Source: Haemophilus parahaemolyticus
GTDB taxonomy: Bacteria; Pseudomonadota; Gammaproteobacteria; Enterobacterales; Pasteurellaceae
DNA: 21,061 bases
Assembly (NCBI RefSeq): GCF_018373095.1
Contig: NZ_JAHAHT010000025.1
Coordinates: forward strand, 1 to 21,061
Direction of reading: 5' to 3'
In this document: positions 1 through 7,713 of the stretch, piece after piece
Layout of the letters: each line of letters opens with the position of its first letter
How positions within the stretch are numbered: the stretch's first letter is position 1
Notes under the pieces: generated by a model
Seen by the model: only the letters and a program-made list of their open reading frames with translations
What the model was told of the DNA's origin: nothing
The model's database searches: none
Position numbers and translations under genes: made by a program

Positions 1-1164
1 TACCACCAATTTATCGTCTTCAGATAATTCATCCATACCAAGAATTGCGATGATATCTTTTAACTCTTTATAACGTTGTAATGTACCTTGTACACCGCGT
101 GCTACATTATAGTGTTCTTCGCCTACCACTAATGGGTCTAATTGGCGTGAAGTTGAGTCTAATGGATCCACCGCTGGGTAGATACCAAGAGAAGCGATAT
201 TACGACTTAATACGACAGTTGAGTCTAAGTGAGCGAAGGTTGTTGCTGGCGATGGGTCAGTTAAGTCATCGGCAGGAACGTAAACCGCTTGCACCGAGGT
301 GATAGAACCTGTTTTGGTTGAGGTGATACGCTCTTGTAACACACCCATTTCTTCTGCCAAGGTTGGCTGATAACCTACCGCAGATGGCATACGACCGAGA
401 AGTGCTGACACTTCCGTACCTGCTAGGGTATAACGATAGATGTTATCTACGAAGAATAATACGTCACGACCTTCATCACGGAATTTTTCTGCCATGGTTA
501 AGCCTGTTAAAGCTACGCGTAAACGGTTACCTGGTGGTTCGTTCATTTGACCATACACTAACGATACTTTATCTAATACGTTAGAGTCTGTCATTTCGTG
601 GTAAAAGTCGTTACCTTCACGAGTACGCTCACCTACCCCTGCGAATACAGAGTAACCAGAGTGTTCGATCGCGATGTTACGGATTAACTCCATCATATTT
701 ACGGTTTTACCTACACCCGCACCACCAAATAAACCAACTTTACCCCCTTTTGCGAATGGGCAGATTAAGTCGATAACTTTGATACCAGTTTCGAGTAATT
801 CCGTGCTGTTTGATTGCTCTTCGTAGCTTGGTGCTGCACGGTGGATTGCCCAACGTGCTTCTTCACCGATAGGACCTTTTTCGTCAATCGGCTCACCCAA
901 TACGTTCATAATACGACCAAGCGTTTTAGTGCCCACTGGCACTTCAATTGGGTTGCCTGTATTTTCTACTTTTAAGCCACGTTTTAAACCATCAGACGTA
1001 CCTAATGCGATACAGCGCACTAAGCCACCGCCTAATTGTTGTTGAACTTCAAGCGTTAAACCTGATTCAACTTTTAACGCATCATATACTTTTGGTACTG
1101 CATCTTGTGGGAATTCAACGTCAATCACCGCACCGATGATTTGTACAATTTTTCCTGTTGCCAT
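1..1164 (-). CDS. atpD: ATP synthase F1 subunit beta (3' part missing)
   Basis: Catalytic beta subunit of the F1Fo ATP synthase; the alpha3beta3 ring makes ATP on the cytoplasmic face of the inner membrane. Translating the minus strand from the ATG at 1164 gives MATGKIVQIIGAVIDVEF, the usual beta N-terminus. The P-loop GGAGVGKT falls at residues 147-154, with the Lys at 153. Only 388 codons lie in the window; the family is about 460 residues long, so the C-terminal domain and stop are beyond position 1. A good ribosome site (AAAGAGGAAC) precedes the start. It follows atpG by 19 bases in the atp operon, and atpC would be expected next. No internal stop or shift was seen. Identification is secure. 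Confidence 0.97.
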   Translation of the reverse strand, partial: MATGKIVQIIGAVIDVEFPQDAVPKVYDALKVESGLTLEVQQQLGGGLVRCIALGTSDGLKRGLKVENTGNPIEVPVGTKTLGRIMNVLGEPIDEKGPIGEEARWAIHRAAPSYEEQSNSTELLETGIKVIDLICPFAKGGKVGLFGGAGVGKTVNMMELIRNIAIEHSGYSVFAGVGERTREGNDFYHEMTDSNVLDKVSLVYGQMNEPPGNRLRVALTGLTMAEKFRDEGRDVLFFVDNIYRYTLAGTEVSALLGRMPSAVGYQPTLAEEMGVLQERITSTKTGSITSVQAVYVPADDLTDPSPATTFAHLDSTVVLSRNIASLGIYPAVDPLDSTSRQLDPLVVGEEHYNVARGVQGTLQRYKELKDIIAILGMDELSEDDKLVV

Positions 1165-1183
1165 TACCGTTCCTCTTTCACGT

Positions 1184-2050
1184 TTAAATTGCTGCAGCGC
1201 CCGCAACAATTTCATTTAATTCATTTGTAATGCTTGCTTGGCGAGCTTTGTTGTACACTAATTGTAATTCGTCAATCAGTGTTCCCGCATTATCTGTTGC
1301 GGCTTTCATTGCTACCATTCGAGCGGCTTGTTCTGATGCCAAGTTATCGACGATTGCTTGATATACCTGTGTTTCTACATAACGAACGAGCAAAGTGTCT
1401 AACAACACTTGCGGATTCGGCTCATAGAGGTAATCCCACGAACCTTTGCTGTCTAATTCGTCATCGTCTAACTGCGGTAATGGAAGTAATTGTGCAACAA
1501 CTGGTTTTTGCGACATCGTATTTTCAAAACGGTTATAGGCGATATACACCGCATCAACTTCACCTTCACGGTAAGCGTTGATCATACCATTTACTAAGCC
1601 TACGATATTTTCCATTTCTGGTTTATCGCCTAAGCCTGTAACTTGTGCTTTAATGTTTAAGCCAATGTTTTGGAAAAAACCGACACCTTTTGAACCAACA
1701 ATGCCTAGCTCGACACTTACGTCTTTATCTTTCCACGCTTTAAACTCATTTAAAGTGGCTTTAAATAAGTTGATATTCAGACCGCCACATAAGCCACGGT
1801 CTGTTGAAACGATTAAATAACCGACTTTCTTAATCTCACGAGGGGTTAAAAACGGGTGCTGATAACCAATGTTACCTTTCGCAATATGGCTGATCACCTT
1901 ACGAATCGTTTCAGAATAAGGGCGACTTGCTGCCATACGCTCTTGCGTTTTACGCATTTTAGAGGTTGCCACCATTTCCATTGCTTTCGTAATTTTTTGC
2001 GTATTACGAACACTCGCAATTTTGGTTCTTATCTCTTTAGCACCTGCCAT
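1184..2050 (-). CDS. atpG: ATP synthase F1 subunit gamma
   Basis: Central stalk subunit that turns inside the alpha3beta3 head and couples proton flow to catalysis. The 288-residue product starts MAGAKEIRTKIASVRNTQ and ends with a long helix containing ASEQAARMVAMKAATDNAG; these are the two coiled-coil helices typical of gamma. Length matches the Escherichia coli protein (about 287). A GGAGA ribosome site precedes the ATG at 2050. It sits between atpA (22-base gap) and atpD (19-base gap), so the three are surely cotranscribed. Nothing unusual was seen. Confidence 0.97.
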   Translation of the reverse strand: MAGAKEIRTKIASVRNTQKITKAMEMVATSKMRKTQERMAASRPYSETIRKVISHIAKGNIGYQHPFLTPREIKKVGYLIVSTDRGLCGGLNINLFKATLNEFKAWKDKDVSVELGIVGSKGVGFFQNIGLNIKAQVTGLGDKPEMENIVGLVNGMINAYREGEVDAVYIAYNRFENTMSQKPVVAQLLPLPQLDDDELDSKGSWDYLYEPNPQVLLDTLLVRYVETQVYQAIVDNLASEQAARMVAMKAATDNAGTLIDELQLVYNKARQASITNELNEIVAGAAAI

Positions 2051-2072
2051 AATTTTTCTCCGCTAACTGTGA

Positions 2073-3614
2073 TTACCACGCACCGTTTTGTTTGAAGTTT
2101 TCAACAATGGCTTTTAATTGATCTTTGATTGCGTCATTGTAATCGCCAGATTTTGCTAAATCCTTCATAAAATCAGCGTGGTTGCTATTAGCATAAGCTA
2201 ATAAAGCGGATTCAAATGAACCGATACGCTCTAACTCAACATCATCTAAGTAACCAAATTCAGCGGCGAATAACACTAACGCTTGTTCGCTCACTGGCAT
2301 TGGTGCGAATTGTTTTTGTTTTAACAATTCAGTTACTTTTTGACCATGTGAAAGCTGTTTGCGTGTTGCATCGTCTAAGTCTGATGCAAACTGTGCGAAC
2401 GCTGCTAATTCACGGTATTGTGCCAACGCAGTACGGATACCACCTGATAATTTTTTGATCGCTTTTGTTTGTGCTGCAGAACCTACACGAGAAACCGAGA
2501 TACCAGGGTTTACCGCAGGGCGGATACCTGAGTTAAATAGGCTTGACTCTAAGAAAATCTGACCATCGGTAATCGAAATTACGTTGGTTGGAACGAACGC
2601 AGAAACGTCACCCGCTTGGGTTTCGATAATTGGTAATGCAGTTAATGAGCCTGTTTGACCTTTTACCGCACCGTTTGTGAAACGCTCAACATAATCTGCA
2701 TTTACGCGTGCTGCACGCTCAAGTAAACGAGAGTGTAGGTAGAATACATCCCCTGGGAATGCTTCACGACCTGGTGGACGACGTAATAACAATGAAATTT
2801 GACGGTAAGCAACCGCTTGTTTTGATAAATCATCGTACACGATCAACGCATCTTCACCACGGTCACGGAAGTATTCACCCATTGCACAACCAGAGTATGG
2901 TGCAAGGTATTGCAATGCCGCTGATTCTGATGCTGAAGCCACAACCACGATTGTGTTTGCTAATGCACCGTGTTCTTCTAATTTACGCACCACGTTTGCG
3001 ATAGTTGATGCTTTTTGACCAATTGCCACATAGATACATTTAATGCCTGAATCTTTTTGTGCAATGATTGCATCAATTGCTAATGCGGTTTTACCTGTTT
3101 GACGGTCACCGATGATCAACTCACGCTGACCACGACCAATTGGCACCATTGAGTCCACGGCTTTATAACCTGTTTGTACGGGTTGATCTACCGATTGACG
3201 GTCAATTACACCTGGTGCAATCACTTCAACGGGTGAGAAGCCATCATGTTCTACTTCGCCTTTACCATCAATTGGTTGACCTAAAGTGTTTACCACACGA
3301 CCTAATAAACCACGACCTACTGGTACTTCTAAGATACGACCTGTACATTTTACCGTCATACCTTCTGCTAAGTCTGCATAAGGTCCCATTACTACCGCAC
3401 CCACTGAATCACGTTCTAAGTTCAATGCGATAGCGTAGCGGCCACCTGGTAATTCGATCATTTCACCTTGCATCACATCTGCAAGACCGTGAATACGAAT
3501 AATACCATCGCTTACTGAAACGATTGTCCCTGTGCTTTGAGCATCGCTCGCCACATTAAACTGGGCAATTCGTTTTTTAATCAATTCACTAATTTCAGTT
3601 GAATTTAGTTGCAT
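2073..3614 (-). CDS. atpA: ATP synthase F1 subunit alpha
   Basis: Non-catalytic nucleotide-binding subunit of the F1 head. The product is 513 residues, the same length as in E. coli. It opens MQLNSTEISELIKKRIAQF. The P-loop GDRQTGKT lies at residues 169-176, and the alpha/beta-type ATPase signature PAVNPGISVSRVGSAAQ is present. The ribosome site AGAGGA stands upstream of the ATG at 3614. It is separated by 12 bases from atpH and by 22 bases from atpG, in standard operon order. The frame is intact. Confidence 0.98.
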   Translation of the reverse strand: MQLNSTEISELIKKRIAQFNVASDAQSTGTIVSVSDGIIRIHGLADVMQGEMIELPGGRYAIALNLERDSVGAVVMGPYADLAEGMTVKCTGRILEVPVGRGLLGRVVNTLGQPIDGKGEVEHDGFSPVEVIAPGVIDRQSVDQPVQTGYKAVDSMVPIGRGQRELIIGDRQTGKTALAIDAIIAQKDSGIKCIYVAIGQKASTIANVVRKLEEHGALANTIVVVASASESAALQYLAPYSGCAMGEYFRDRGEDALIVYDDLSKQAVAYRQISLLLRRPPGREAFPGDVFYLHSRLLERAARVNADYVERFTNGAVKGQTGSLTALPIIETQAGDVSAFVPTNVISITDGQIFLESSLFNSGIRPAVNPGISVSRVGSAAQTKAIKKLSGGIRTALAQYRELAAFAQFASDLDDATRKQLSHGQKVTELLKQKQFAPMPVSEQALVLFAAEFGYLDDVELERIGSFESALLAYANSNHADFMKDLAKSGDYNDAIKDQLKAIVENFKQNGAW

Positions 3615-3626
3615 TTTTTATTCCTC

Positions 3627-4160
3627 TTACAAGCTCAACGCTTGGCTTAATCGTTCTAACTGACCACGGCTACTACCATCAATCACGACATCATCATATT
3701 GGATGATAACGCCCGCAATTAACGATGTATCAATTTGGCTCGTTAAACGCACTTTCTGACCTAAGCGTTTCTCCATCGCTTTCACGATTTTATCGGTTTG
3801 TGCTTGACTTAATTCGGTTGCTGAAACCACTAAAACGTCTTTTACTGCTTCATGTTCTGCACGCAATGCAAGATATTGTGCATAAACGGTTGGTAAAACA
3901 GCTAAACGTCTGTTTTCAGCCATCACACGAATGAAATTTTGCCCATATTGGTCAAGTTGGTCGCCACAGATATTGCAAAAGAAATCTGCAATTTGACCGC
4001 TTGCAAGCGCACCGCTGATGTACTCTTCCACCTGCTCATTTTCAGCAACAAGGGCTGAAAACTGTAACATTGCTTGCCATTTATCCAACTGACCTTGCTC
4101 TAAAGCAAAATCAAAAGCTGCTTTAGCGTAGGGGCGAGCTACTGTACTGAATTCTGACAT
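3627..4160 (-). CDS. atpH: ATP synthase F1 subunit delta
   Basis: Delta subunit (OSCP-like) that ties the top of F1 to the b-subunit peripheral stalk. I chose the ATG at 4160, giving MSEFSTVARPYAKAAFDFAL and 177 residues, exactly the E. coli length. A purine-rich site (GGTGGGG) stands just upstream. The frame stays open to an ATG at 4187, but that start would overlap atpF and add nine residues not typical of the family. The C-terminal part contains the usual ending VIDGSSRGQLERLSQAL. It lies 13 bases after atpF and 12 before atpA. Confidence 0.95.
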   Translation of the reverse strand: MSEFSTVARPYAKAAFDFALEQGQLDKWQAMLQFSALVAENEQVEEYISGALASGQIADFFCNICGDQLDQYGQNFIRVMAENRRLAVLPTVYAQYLALRAEHEAVKDVLVVSATELSQAQTDKIVKAMEKRLGQKVRLTSQIDTSLIAGVIIQYDDVVIDGSSRGQLERLSQALSL

Positions 4161-4173
4161 CTGCCCCACCTTA

Positions 4174-4644
4174 TTATAGTTCTGCAACTAGCTTATCAAT
4201 AATGTCATTGTTTGCCGCACTATCCACTGAGCGACCAACAATTTTCTCTGCACCAGCCACTGCCAATGCAGCCACTTTTTGCCGAAGCTCTTCTTGAACT
4301 CGTTTACGTTGGCTTTCTACTTCTTCGTAACCTTGCTCAATAATACGCTGACGTTCTACTTCAGCTTCTGCTTGTACAGATTCCAAAATCTCATTACGTC
4401 TTTTCGTTGCTAAATCAATAATTTTTTGAGCTTCTTCTTTGGCTTTAAGGATTTCTTTATCAGCTTCAGCTTTTGAATCTGCTTGCTCTTGTTTCGCTTT
4501 TTCCGCTGATGCCAAAGCGTTAGCAATGTTTGCTTGACGCTCTTCAATCGCTTTAATAAGCGGTGGCCACACATATTTCATACAGAACGCCACAAAAAGG
4601 ACGAATGCAATAAGTTGACCAATTAGTGTTGCATTTAAGTTCAC
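4174..4644 (-). CDS. atpF: ATP synthase Fo subunit b
   Basis: Peripheral stalk subunit: one N-terminal membrane helix (about residues 5-26, LIGQLIAFVLFVAFCMKYVWPP) followed by a long charged coiled coil rich in Glu, Lys and Ala that holds the F1 head still. The length of 156 residues equals the E. coli protein. The start codon is GTG at 4644, preceded by a very strong ribosome site, AGGAGG, five bases away, so the non-ATG start is well supported. A UUCG-loop hairpin lies in the gap to atpE. Confidence 0.97.
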   Translation of the reverse strand: MNLNATLIGQLIAFVLFVAFCMKYVWPPLIKAIEERQANIANALASAEKAKQEQADSKAEADKEILKAKEEAQKIIDLATKRRNEILESVQAEAEVERQRIIEQGYEEVESQRKRVQEELRQKVAALAVAGAEKIVGRSVDSAANNDIIDKLVAEL

Positions 4645-4669
4645 AACGCCTCCTATAAAGTTAGTTAAA

Positions 4670-4683
4670 TTACCCGAAGGTAA
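4670..4683 (-). promoter_or_regulatory. cUUCGg hairpin between atpE and atpF
   Basis: On the transcript strand this reads TTACC-TTCG-GGTAA: a five-base-pair stem closed by the very stable C(UUCG)G tetraloop. It lies 20 bases after the atpE stop and before the AGGAGG of atpF. There is no run of U after it, so it is more likely a stabiliser or processing element for the abundant atpE message than a terminator. The structure is seen directly; its role is inferred. Confidence 0.5.
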
Positions 4684-4702
4684 CGCCTATTATTTATAGG
4701 GA

Positions 4703-4957
4703 TTAGCCTAATAAACCAATAAATGGGTTTGCGAAGATGAATAATAATGCGATACCAACAGCGATCATTGCGATAGCATCTAAAAGACCAGCAACGATGA
4801 ACATTTTAGTTTGTAAGCTGCTTGCTAACTCAGGTTGACGAGCAGAAGACTCTAAAAATTTGCCACCTAAAAGTGCGAAGCCAATTGCAGTACCAAGTGC
4901 TGCGAAAGCTAATAAAATTGATGCACCAATAATAGTTGCTGTGATTACTGATTCCAT
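4703..4957 (-). CDS. atpE: ATP synthase Fo subunit c
   Basis: Proteolipid that forms the proton-driven rotor ring in the inner membrane. The product is 84 residues: two membrane helices joined by a polar loop with the conserved ARQPE motif (39-43). The proton-carrying acid is Asp60, in GLLDAIAMI. I saw none of the glutamate-based sodium-binding pattern, so proton coupling is expected. The start at 4957 (MESVITATIIGA) is chosen because GGAG lies six bases upstream; an ATG at 4969 in the same frame overlaps that ribosome site. It is followed by atpF after 58 bases and preceded by an unusually long gap to atpB. Confidence 0.96.
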   Translation of the reverse strand: MESVITATIIGASILLAFAALGTAIGFALLGGKFLESSARQPELASSLQTKMFIVAGLLDAIAMIAVGIALLFIFANPFIGLLG

Positions 4958-5025
4958 AATGTTCTCCATTAAAAGATTGAGGAATTAGCCTAACGGCTAG
5001 GGTTTTGTTTAAGTTAAAGAAAAAT

Positions 5026-5071
5026 ACAAGCGGTCTAATTTTTGCAAAATTTCACTAAAATTCCACCGCTT
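5026..5071 (-). promoter_or_regulatory. Uptake-signal hairpin inside the atp operon (atpB-atpE gap)
   Basis: The 124-base gap between atpB and atpE holds a perfect plus-strand uptake signal, ACAAGCGGTC (5026-5035), and an inverted partial copy, ACCGCTT (5065-5071). The arms pair over seven bases, with a further AATTTT/AAAATT pairing inside. On the transcript strand the hairpin is followed by ATTTTTC, a weak U tract. It could act as a partial terminator, a processing site or an mRNA stabiliser between atpB and the highly expressed atpE. The function is inferred. Confidence 0.5.
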
Positions 5072-5081
5072 ATGGGTTCGT

Positions 5082-5879
5082 TTAATGATCCGCTTTGTTA
5101 TAAGCGATACTCAAGTAAACAATCGTTAGCATCATAAAGATAAAGGCTTGGAGTGTAATAACCAAAATATGGAAAATTGCCCAAACTAAATGCAATGGAA
5201 TGCCCAATGCTTGCAATGCAAAATTGTCCGCCATATACATTACTGCAATTAAGATGAAGATTAACTCACCTGCATACATATTACCGAATAGACGGAACGC
5301 TAATGAAATCGGTTTTGCTAATAATGTTACGCTTTCAAGAATGAAGTTAACAGGAATAAATGCCCAGTGATTAAAAGGGTGAAGCGTATATTCTTTTGCC
5401 AAACCACTAAAACCTTTTGATTTCACTGTATAGAAGAGAATTAAGGCAAACACACAAATTGACATACCCAGTGTTGCACTAATATCTGCCGTTGGTACCG
5501 CACGTAAATAGTGAACACCGAACAATCCAGCGAATTGAGGAAGAAAATCAACAGGAACTAAGTCGATAGCATTCATCACAAAAACCCAACAAAAAATGGT
5601 TAATGCTAATGCAGCAACTTTATGACGAATATGGTGTGATGCGTGAAGGTTATCTTTCACTAACCCATCCACCCATTCGACCACCATTTCCACAAAACAT
5701 TGCAACTTACTTGGCACGCCCGTCGTTGCACTTTTTGCCACTTTGCGAAATACAAATAAGAAAATCAGGGCGGATACGATAGAAAAAAATAACGTATCTA
5801 AATGCACATTCCAAAAGCCTTCACCTGTGGTTGCAAACGTAAGGTGGTGACCAATATATTCAGCGGTATTTCCAGCCAT
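5082..5879 (-). CDS. atpB: ATP synthase Fo subunit a
   Basis: Membrane stator subunit that forms the two proton half-channels beside the c ring. It has 265 residues with several hydrophobic helices. The essential arginine is Arg196 in SLAFRLFGNMYAGE, with Glu205 and His237 at the positions matching the E. coli channel residues Glu219 and His245. The ATG at 5879 has the ribosome site AAGGA upstream. It begins 27 bases after atpI ends. A 124-base gap with an uptake-signal hairpin separates it from atpE. Confidence 0.97.
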   Translation of the reverse strand: MAGNTAEYIGHHLTFATTGEGFWNVHLDTLFFSIVSALIFLFVFRKVAKSATTGVPSKLQCFVEMVVEWVDGLVKDNLHASHHIRHKVAALALTIFCWVFVMNAIDLVPVDFLPQFAGLFGVHYLRAVPTADISATLGMSICVFALILFYTVKSKGFSGLAKEYTLHPFNHWAFIPVNFILESVTLLAKPISLAFRLFGNMYAGELIFILIAVMYMADNFALQALGIPLHLVWAIFHILVITLQAFIFMMLTIVYLSIAYNKADH

Positions 5880-5906
5880 AATTTATCCTTGATAAAAATA
5901 TAAAAA

Positions 5907-6287
5907 CTAGGTTGTATGCCGTTCGAGCACTACGGGTAACACGATATTTAACAGTAATGCCACAAAATAACCAGCAAAGAAAAACAGCACTTTTAACACA
6001 GGAAGTAATATAAAACTCAGAATGATTAACACAATCGTCATCAACCATTTCATTCCCTCGCCCCAGTAGAAAGCGGTCATTTTTTGTTGAAATTTTGCTG
6101 ATTTAAAGAAAATCCAGTAAACAAACACGCAATGCGGTAAAAAACTTGAAATTGCCCCCGCTAAACACGAAAAATTAAGCTCGGATTGCACAGCAATCAC
6201 GGCAAAGAAACTAAAAAAAATAATTGTAGCTTCCCATTTTATCGCTTTGATATAACGCTGTTTGGCTCGATTGATCACAGCCGACAT
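5907..6287 (-). CDS. atpI: ATP synthase accessory protein I
   Basis: Small membrane protein encoded first in most atp operons. In other bacteria it helps c-ring assembly, but it is often dispensable. It has 126 residues with about four hydrophobic segments (roughly 20-37, 43-62, 80-98 and 100-120) and a basic N-terminus, as in the family. The sequence is poorly conserved, so position as first gene of the operon is part of the evidence. The ribosome site AAGGA precedes the ATG at 6287. A near-copy of the uptake signal (AAGCGGTC core at 6071-6078) lies within the gene. Confidence 0.9.
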   Translation of the reverse strand: MSAVINRAKQRYIKAIKWEATIIFFSFFAVIAVQSELNFSCLAGAISSFLPHCVFVYWIFFKSAKFQQKMTAFYWGEGMKWLMTIVLIILSFILLPVLKVLFFFAGYFVALLLNIVLPVVLERHTT

Positions 6288-6333
6288 TGGCGTTCCTTTT
6301 TATTTTGTTTGTTCATTCAGAAAAATCTACCGA

Positions 6334-6361
6334 ATTATACGCTACCATTGTTGAGTTTCAA
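6334..6361 (-). promoter_or_regulatory. Probable sigma-70 promoter of the atp operon
   Basis: On the minus strand the -35 TTGAAA (6356-6361) and a perfect -10 TATAAT (6334-6339) are separated by 16 bases. This gives a leader of about 40 bases before atpI. The -35 hexamer is part of a small inverted repeat, GTTGA-AAC-TCAAC. The 270-base gap 6288-6558 otherwise holds only AT-rich sequence, an inverted repeat at 6451-6466 (TAATTAC-AA-GTAATTA) and the terminator of the upstream gene. Confidence 0.7.
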
Positions 6362-6524
6362 CAAAAATCATACTAAAAAAGGGGAAGAAAATTGCGTTTT
6401 GTTAAAATTTAGTTAAAAAGTTCCTTTTTTAATTTTTTTATGTTTTAAAATAATTACAAGTAATTACTTTTTTTGATTTTTTGTAAAAGATTAACTTATT
6501 TGAAACAGAAAAATAAAAGATGAA

Positions 6525-6549
6525 AAAGCGAGAAATAAATTCTCGCTTT
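6525..6549 (-). terminator. Rho-independent terminator after the YfcZ-family gene
   Basis: A ten-base-pair stem (AAAGCGAGAA, loop of five, TTCTCGCTTT) is followed on the minus strand by TTCATCTTTTATTTTT. It lies 10 bases downstream of the stop of the small gene at 6559-6846 and would insulate the atp promoter from it. Confidence 0.85.
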
Positions 6550-6558
6550 ATCTAAAAA

Positions 6559-6846
6559 TTAAATTGCACGCGTGCCTAATTGGAAAATGACCACTTCAGC
6601 TTGACAACTAAAGGTAAAGTTCGCATCAAGTTTGAAACCACCTTCTACTGCATTGATTTGACTTTCTACTTGATAGCCTTCATCAACCTCTTTTGCTTTT
6701 GCATTTAAACGGGCTAATGCTTCTTGAGCTTCCGCTTCAGAGCCATAAACACGCTCAACTTGAGCCGTCACTTCGCTATTATCTAAAATAGAACCGACAT
6801 CAAAAGTGTTGCAACCTGTGCATTCAATTGGTTTTTCGTTTTTCAT
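6559..6846 (-). CDS. YfcZ/YiiS-family protein (DUF406)
   Basis: Small cytoplasmic protein of 95 residues with no signal peptide. The C-terminal motif FTFSCQAEVVIFQLG closely resembles E. coli YfcZ (FTFACEAEMLIFQLG), and the central region (DVGSILDNSEVTA) also matches, so membership of the DUF406 family is well supported. It has cysteines at 9 and 12 (CTGC) and at 81, possibly a metal or redox site. No function is established for the family. It appears to be a single-gene unit with its own promoter and terminator. Ribosome site AAAGGGA precedes the ATG. Confidence 0.85.
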   Translation of the reverse strand: MKNEKPIECTGCNTFDVGSILDNSEVTAQVERVYGSEAEAQEALARLNAKAKEVDEGYQVESQINAVEGGFKLDANFTFSCQAEVVIFQLGTRAI

Positions 6847-6876
6847 AACATATCCCTTTTTTTAAAAGTGGATATA

Positions 6877-6905
6877 ACTTTAATACTAATTAGTTAGTGG
6901 GTCAA
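6877..6905 (-). promoter_or_regulatory. Possible promoter of the YfcZ-family gene
   Basis: Minus-strand TTGACC (6900-6905) and TAAAGT (6877-6882) are 17 bases apart. The spacer contains a ten-base palindrome, ACTAATTAGT (6885-6894), that could be an operator. The -10 match is only moderate, so this is tentative. Confidence 0.4.
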
Positions 6906-6954
6906 ACGCAGATTAAAAATTCTATGATCTAACGCAAAAGACTAATCTAAAAGA

Positions 6955-7704
6955 TTAATGATCCCGAATTTGATGTAAGAACCGTTTAGTACGTTCGTGT
7001 TGCGGATTTTCAAATAACACTTTCGGCGAACCTTGTTCTACAATCTCCCCGCCATCCATCACCACAACCACATCAGCAACGTCTAAGGCGAACTTGATCT
7101 CGTGTGTGACCACCACCATCGTACAGCCTTCATTCGCCAACTCTTTCATTGTGTTCAACACATCTTGTACAAGTTCTGGGTCAAGAGCCGAAGTGGGCTC
7201 ATCAAACAGCATCAGTTCAGGCTGAATTGCCAACGCACGGGCAATCCCCACACGTTGCTGTTGCCCGCCCGAAAGTTGATATGGATAGAGCTCGGCTTTA
7301 TCCGCTAACCCCACTTTCGCCAACAACGCCATTGCTTCTTGTTTAGCTTGTGCAACTGACTTTCCTTGCACAAATACAGGACCTTCCATCACATTTTCTA
7401 CCGCTGTTTTATGCGGAAAAAGATTGTAATTTTGGAAGACCATACCCGACTTACGTCGTAAAGCAAGAATTGATTTTTTGGCAGGATTCGCCCCAAAATC
7501 AACCGCTAGTGGTTGCTCATTCTCGAATTTAATTGTACCTTGCTCAGGCATTTCTAGTGCATTCAGACAACGCAAAAACGTCGTCTTGCCCGAACCTGAA
7601 GGCCCTAAAATCACGACCACTTGCCCTTTTTGAATATTCAGGTCAATACCACGCAAAATCGTATTGTTGCCAAATGTTTTATGGATATTTTTAATCTCGA
7701 TCAT
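6955..7704 (-). CDS. Polar amino acid (probably cystine) ABC transporter ATP-binding protein
   Basis: ATPase that powers an importer of the polar amino acid family. The 249-residue product has Walker A GPSGSGKT (34-41), Q-loop Gln91, signature LSGGQQQ (144-150), Walker B LMLFDEP (164-170) and the H-loop histidine in VVTHE (201). The overall sequence is of the GlnQ/HisP/TcyN class. Two adjacent ATGs exist (7707 and 7704); I prefer 7704 because AAGGA lies six bases upstream of it. That ribosome site overlaps the permease stop, so translation is probably coupled. It resembles what I recall of the H. influenzae HI1078-HI1080 system. The substrate is inferred, not shown. Confidence 0.9.
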   Translation of the reverse strand: MIEIKNIHKTFGNNTILRGIDLNIQKGQVVVILGPSGSGKTTFLRCLNALEMPEQGTIKFENEQPLAVDFGANPAKKSILALRRKSGMVFQNYNLFPHKTAVENVMEGPVFVQGKSVAQAKQEAMALLAKVGLADKAELYPYQLSGGQQQRVGIARALAIQPELMLFDEPTSALDPELVQDVLNTMKELANEGCTMVVVTHEIKFALDVADVVVVMDGGEIVEQGSPKVLFENPQHERTKRFLHQIRDH

Positions 7705-7713
7705 CATTTTTCC

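Noticed and set aside
4161..4187. Longer AtpH start at 4187
   Set aside because: It would overlap atpF, add nine atypical residues, and ignore the ribosome site before 4160.
4703..4957. Sodium-coupled ATP synthase
   Set aside because: The c subunit has the proton-type Asp60 and lacks the glutamate-based sodium-binding pattern.
4958..4969. Longer AtpE start at 4969
   Set aside because: That ATG overlaps the GGAG ribosome site serving the ATG at 4957, and the family length is 84 residues.
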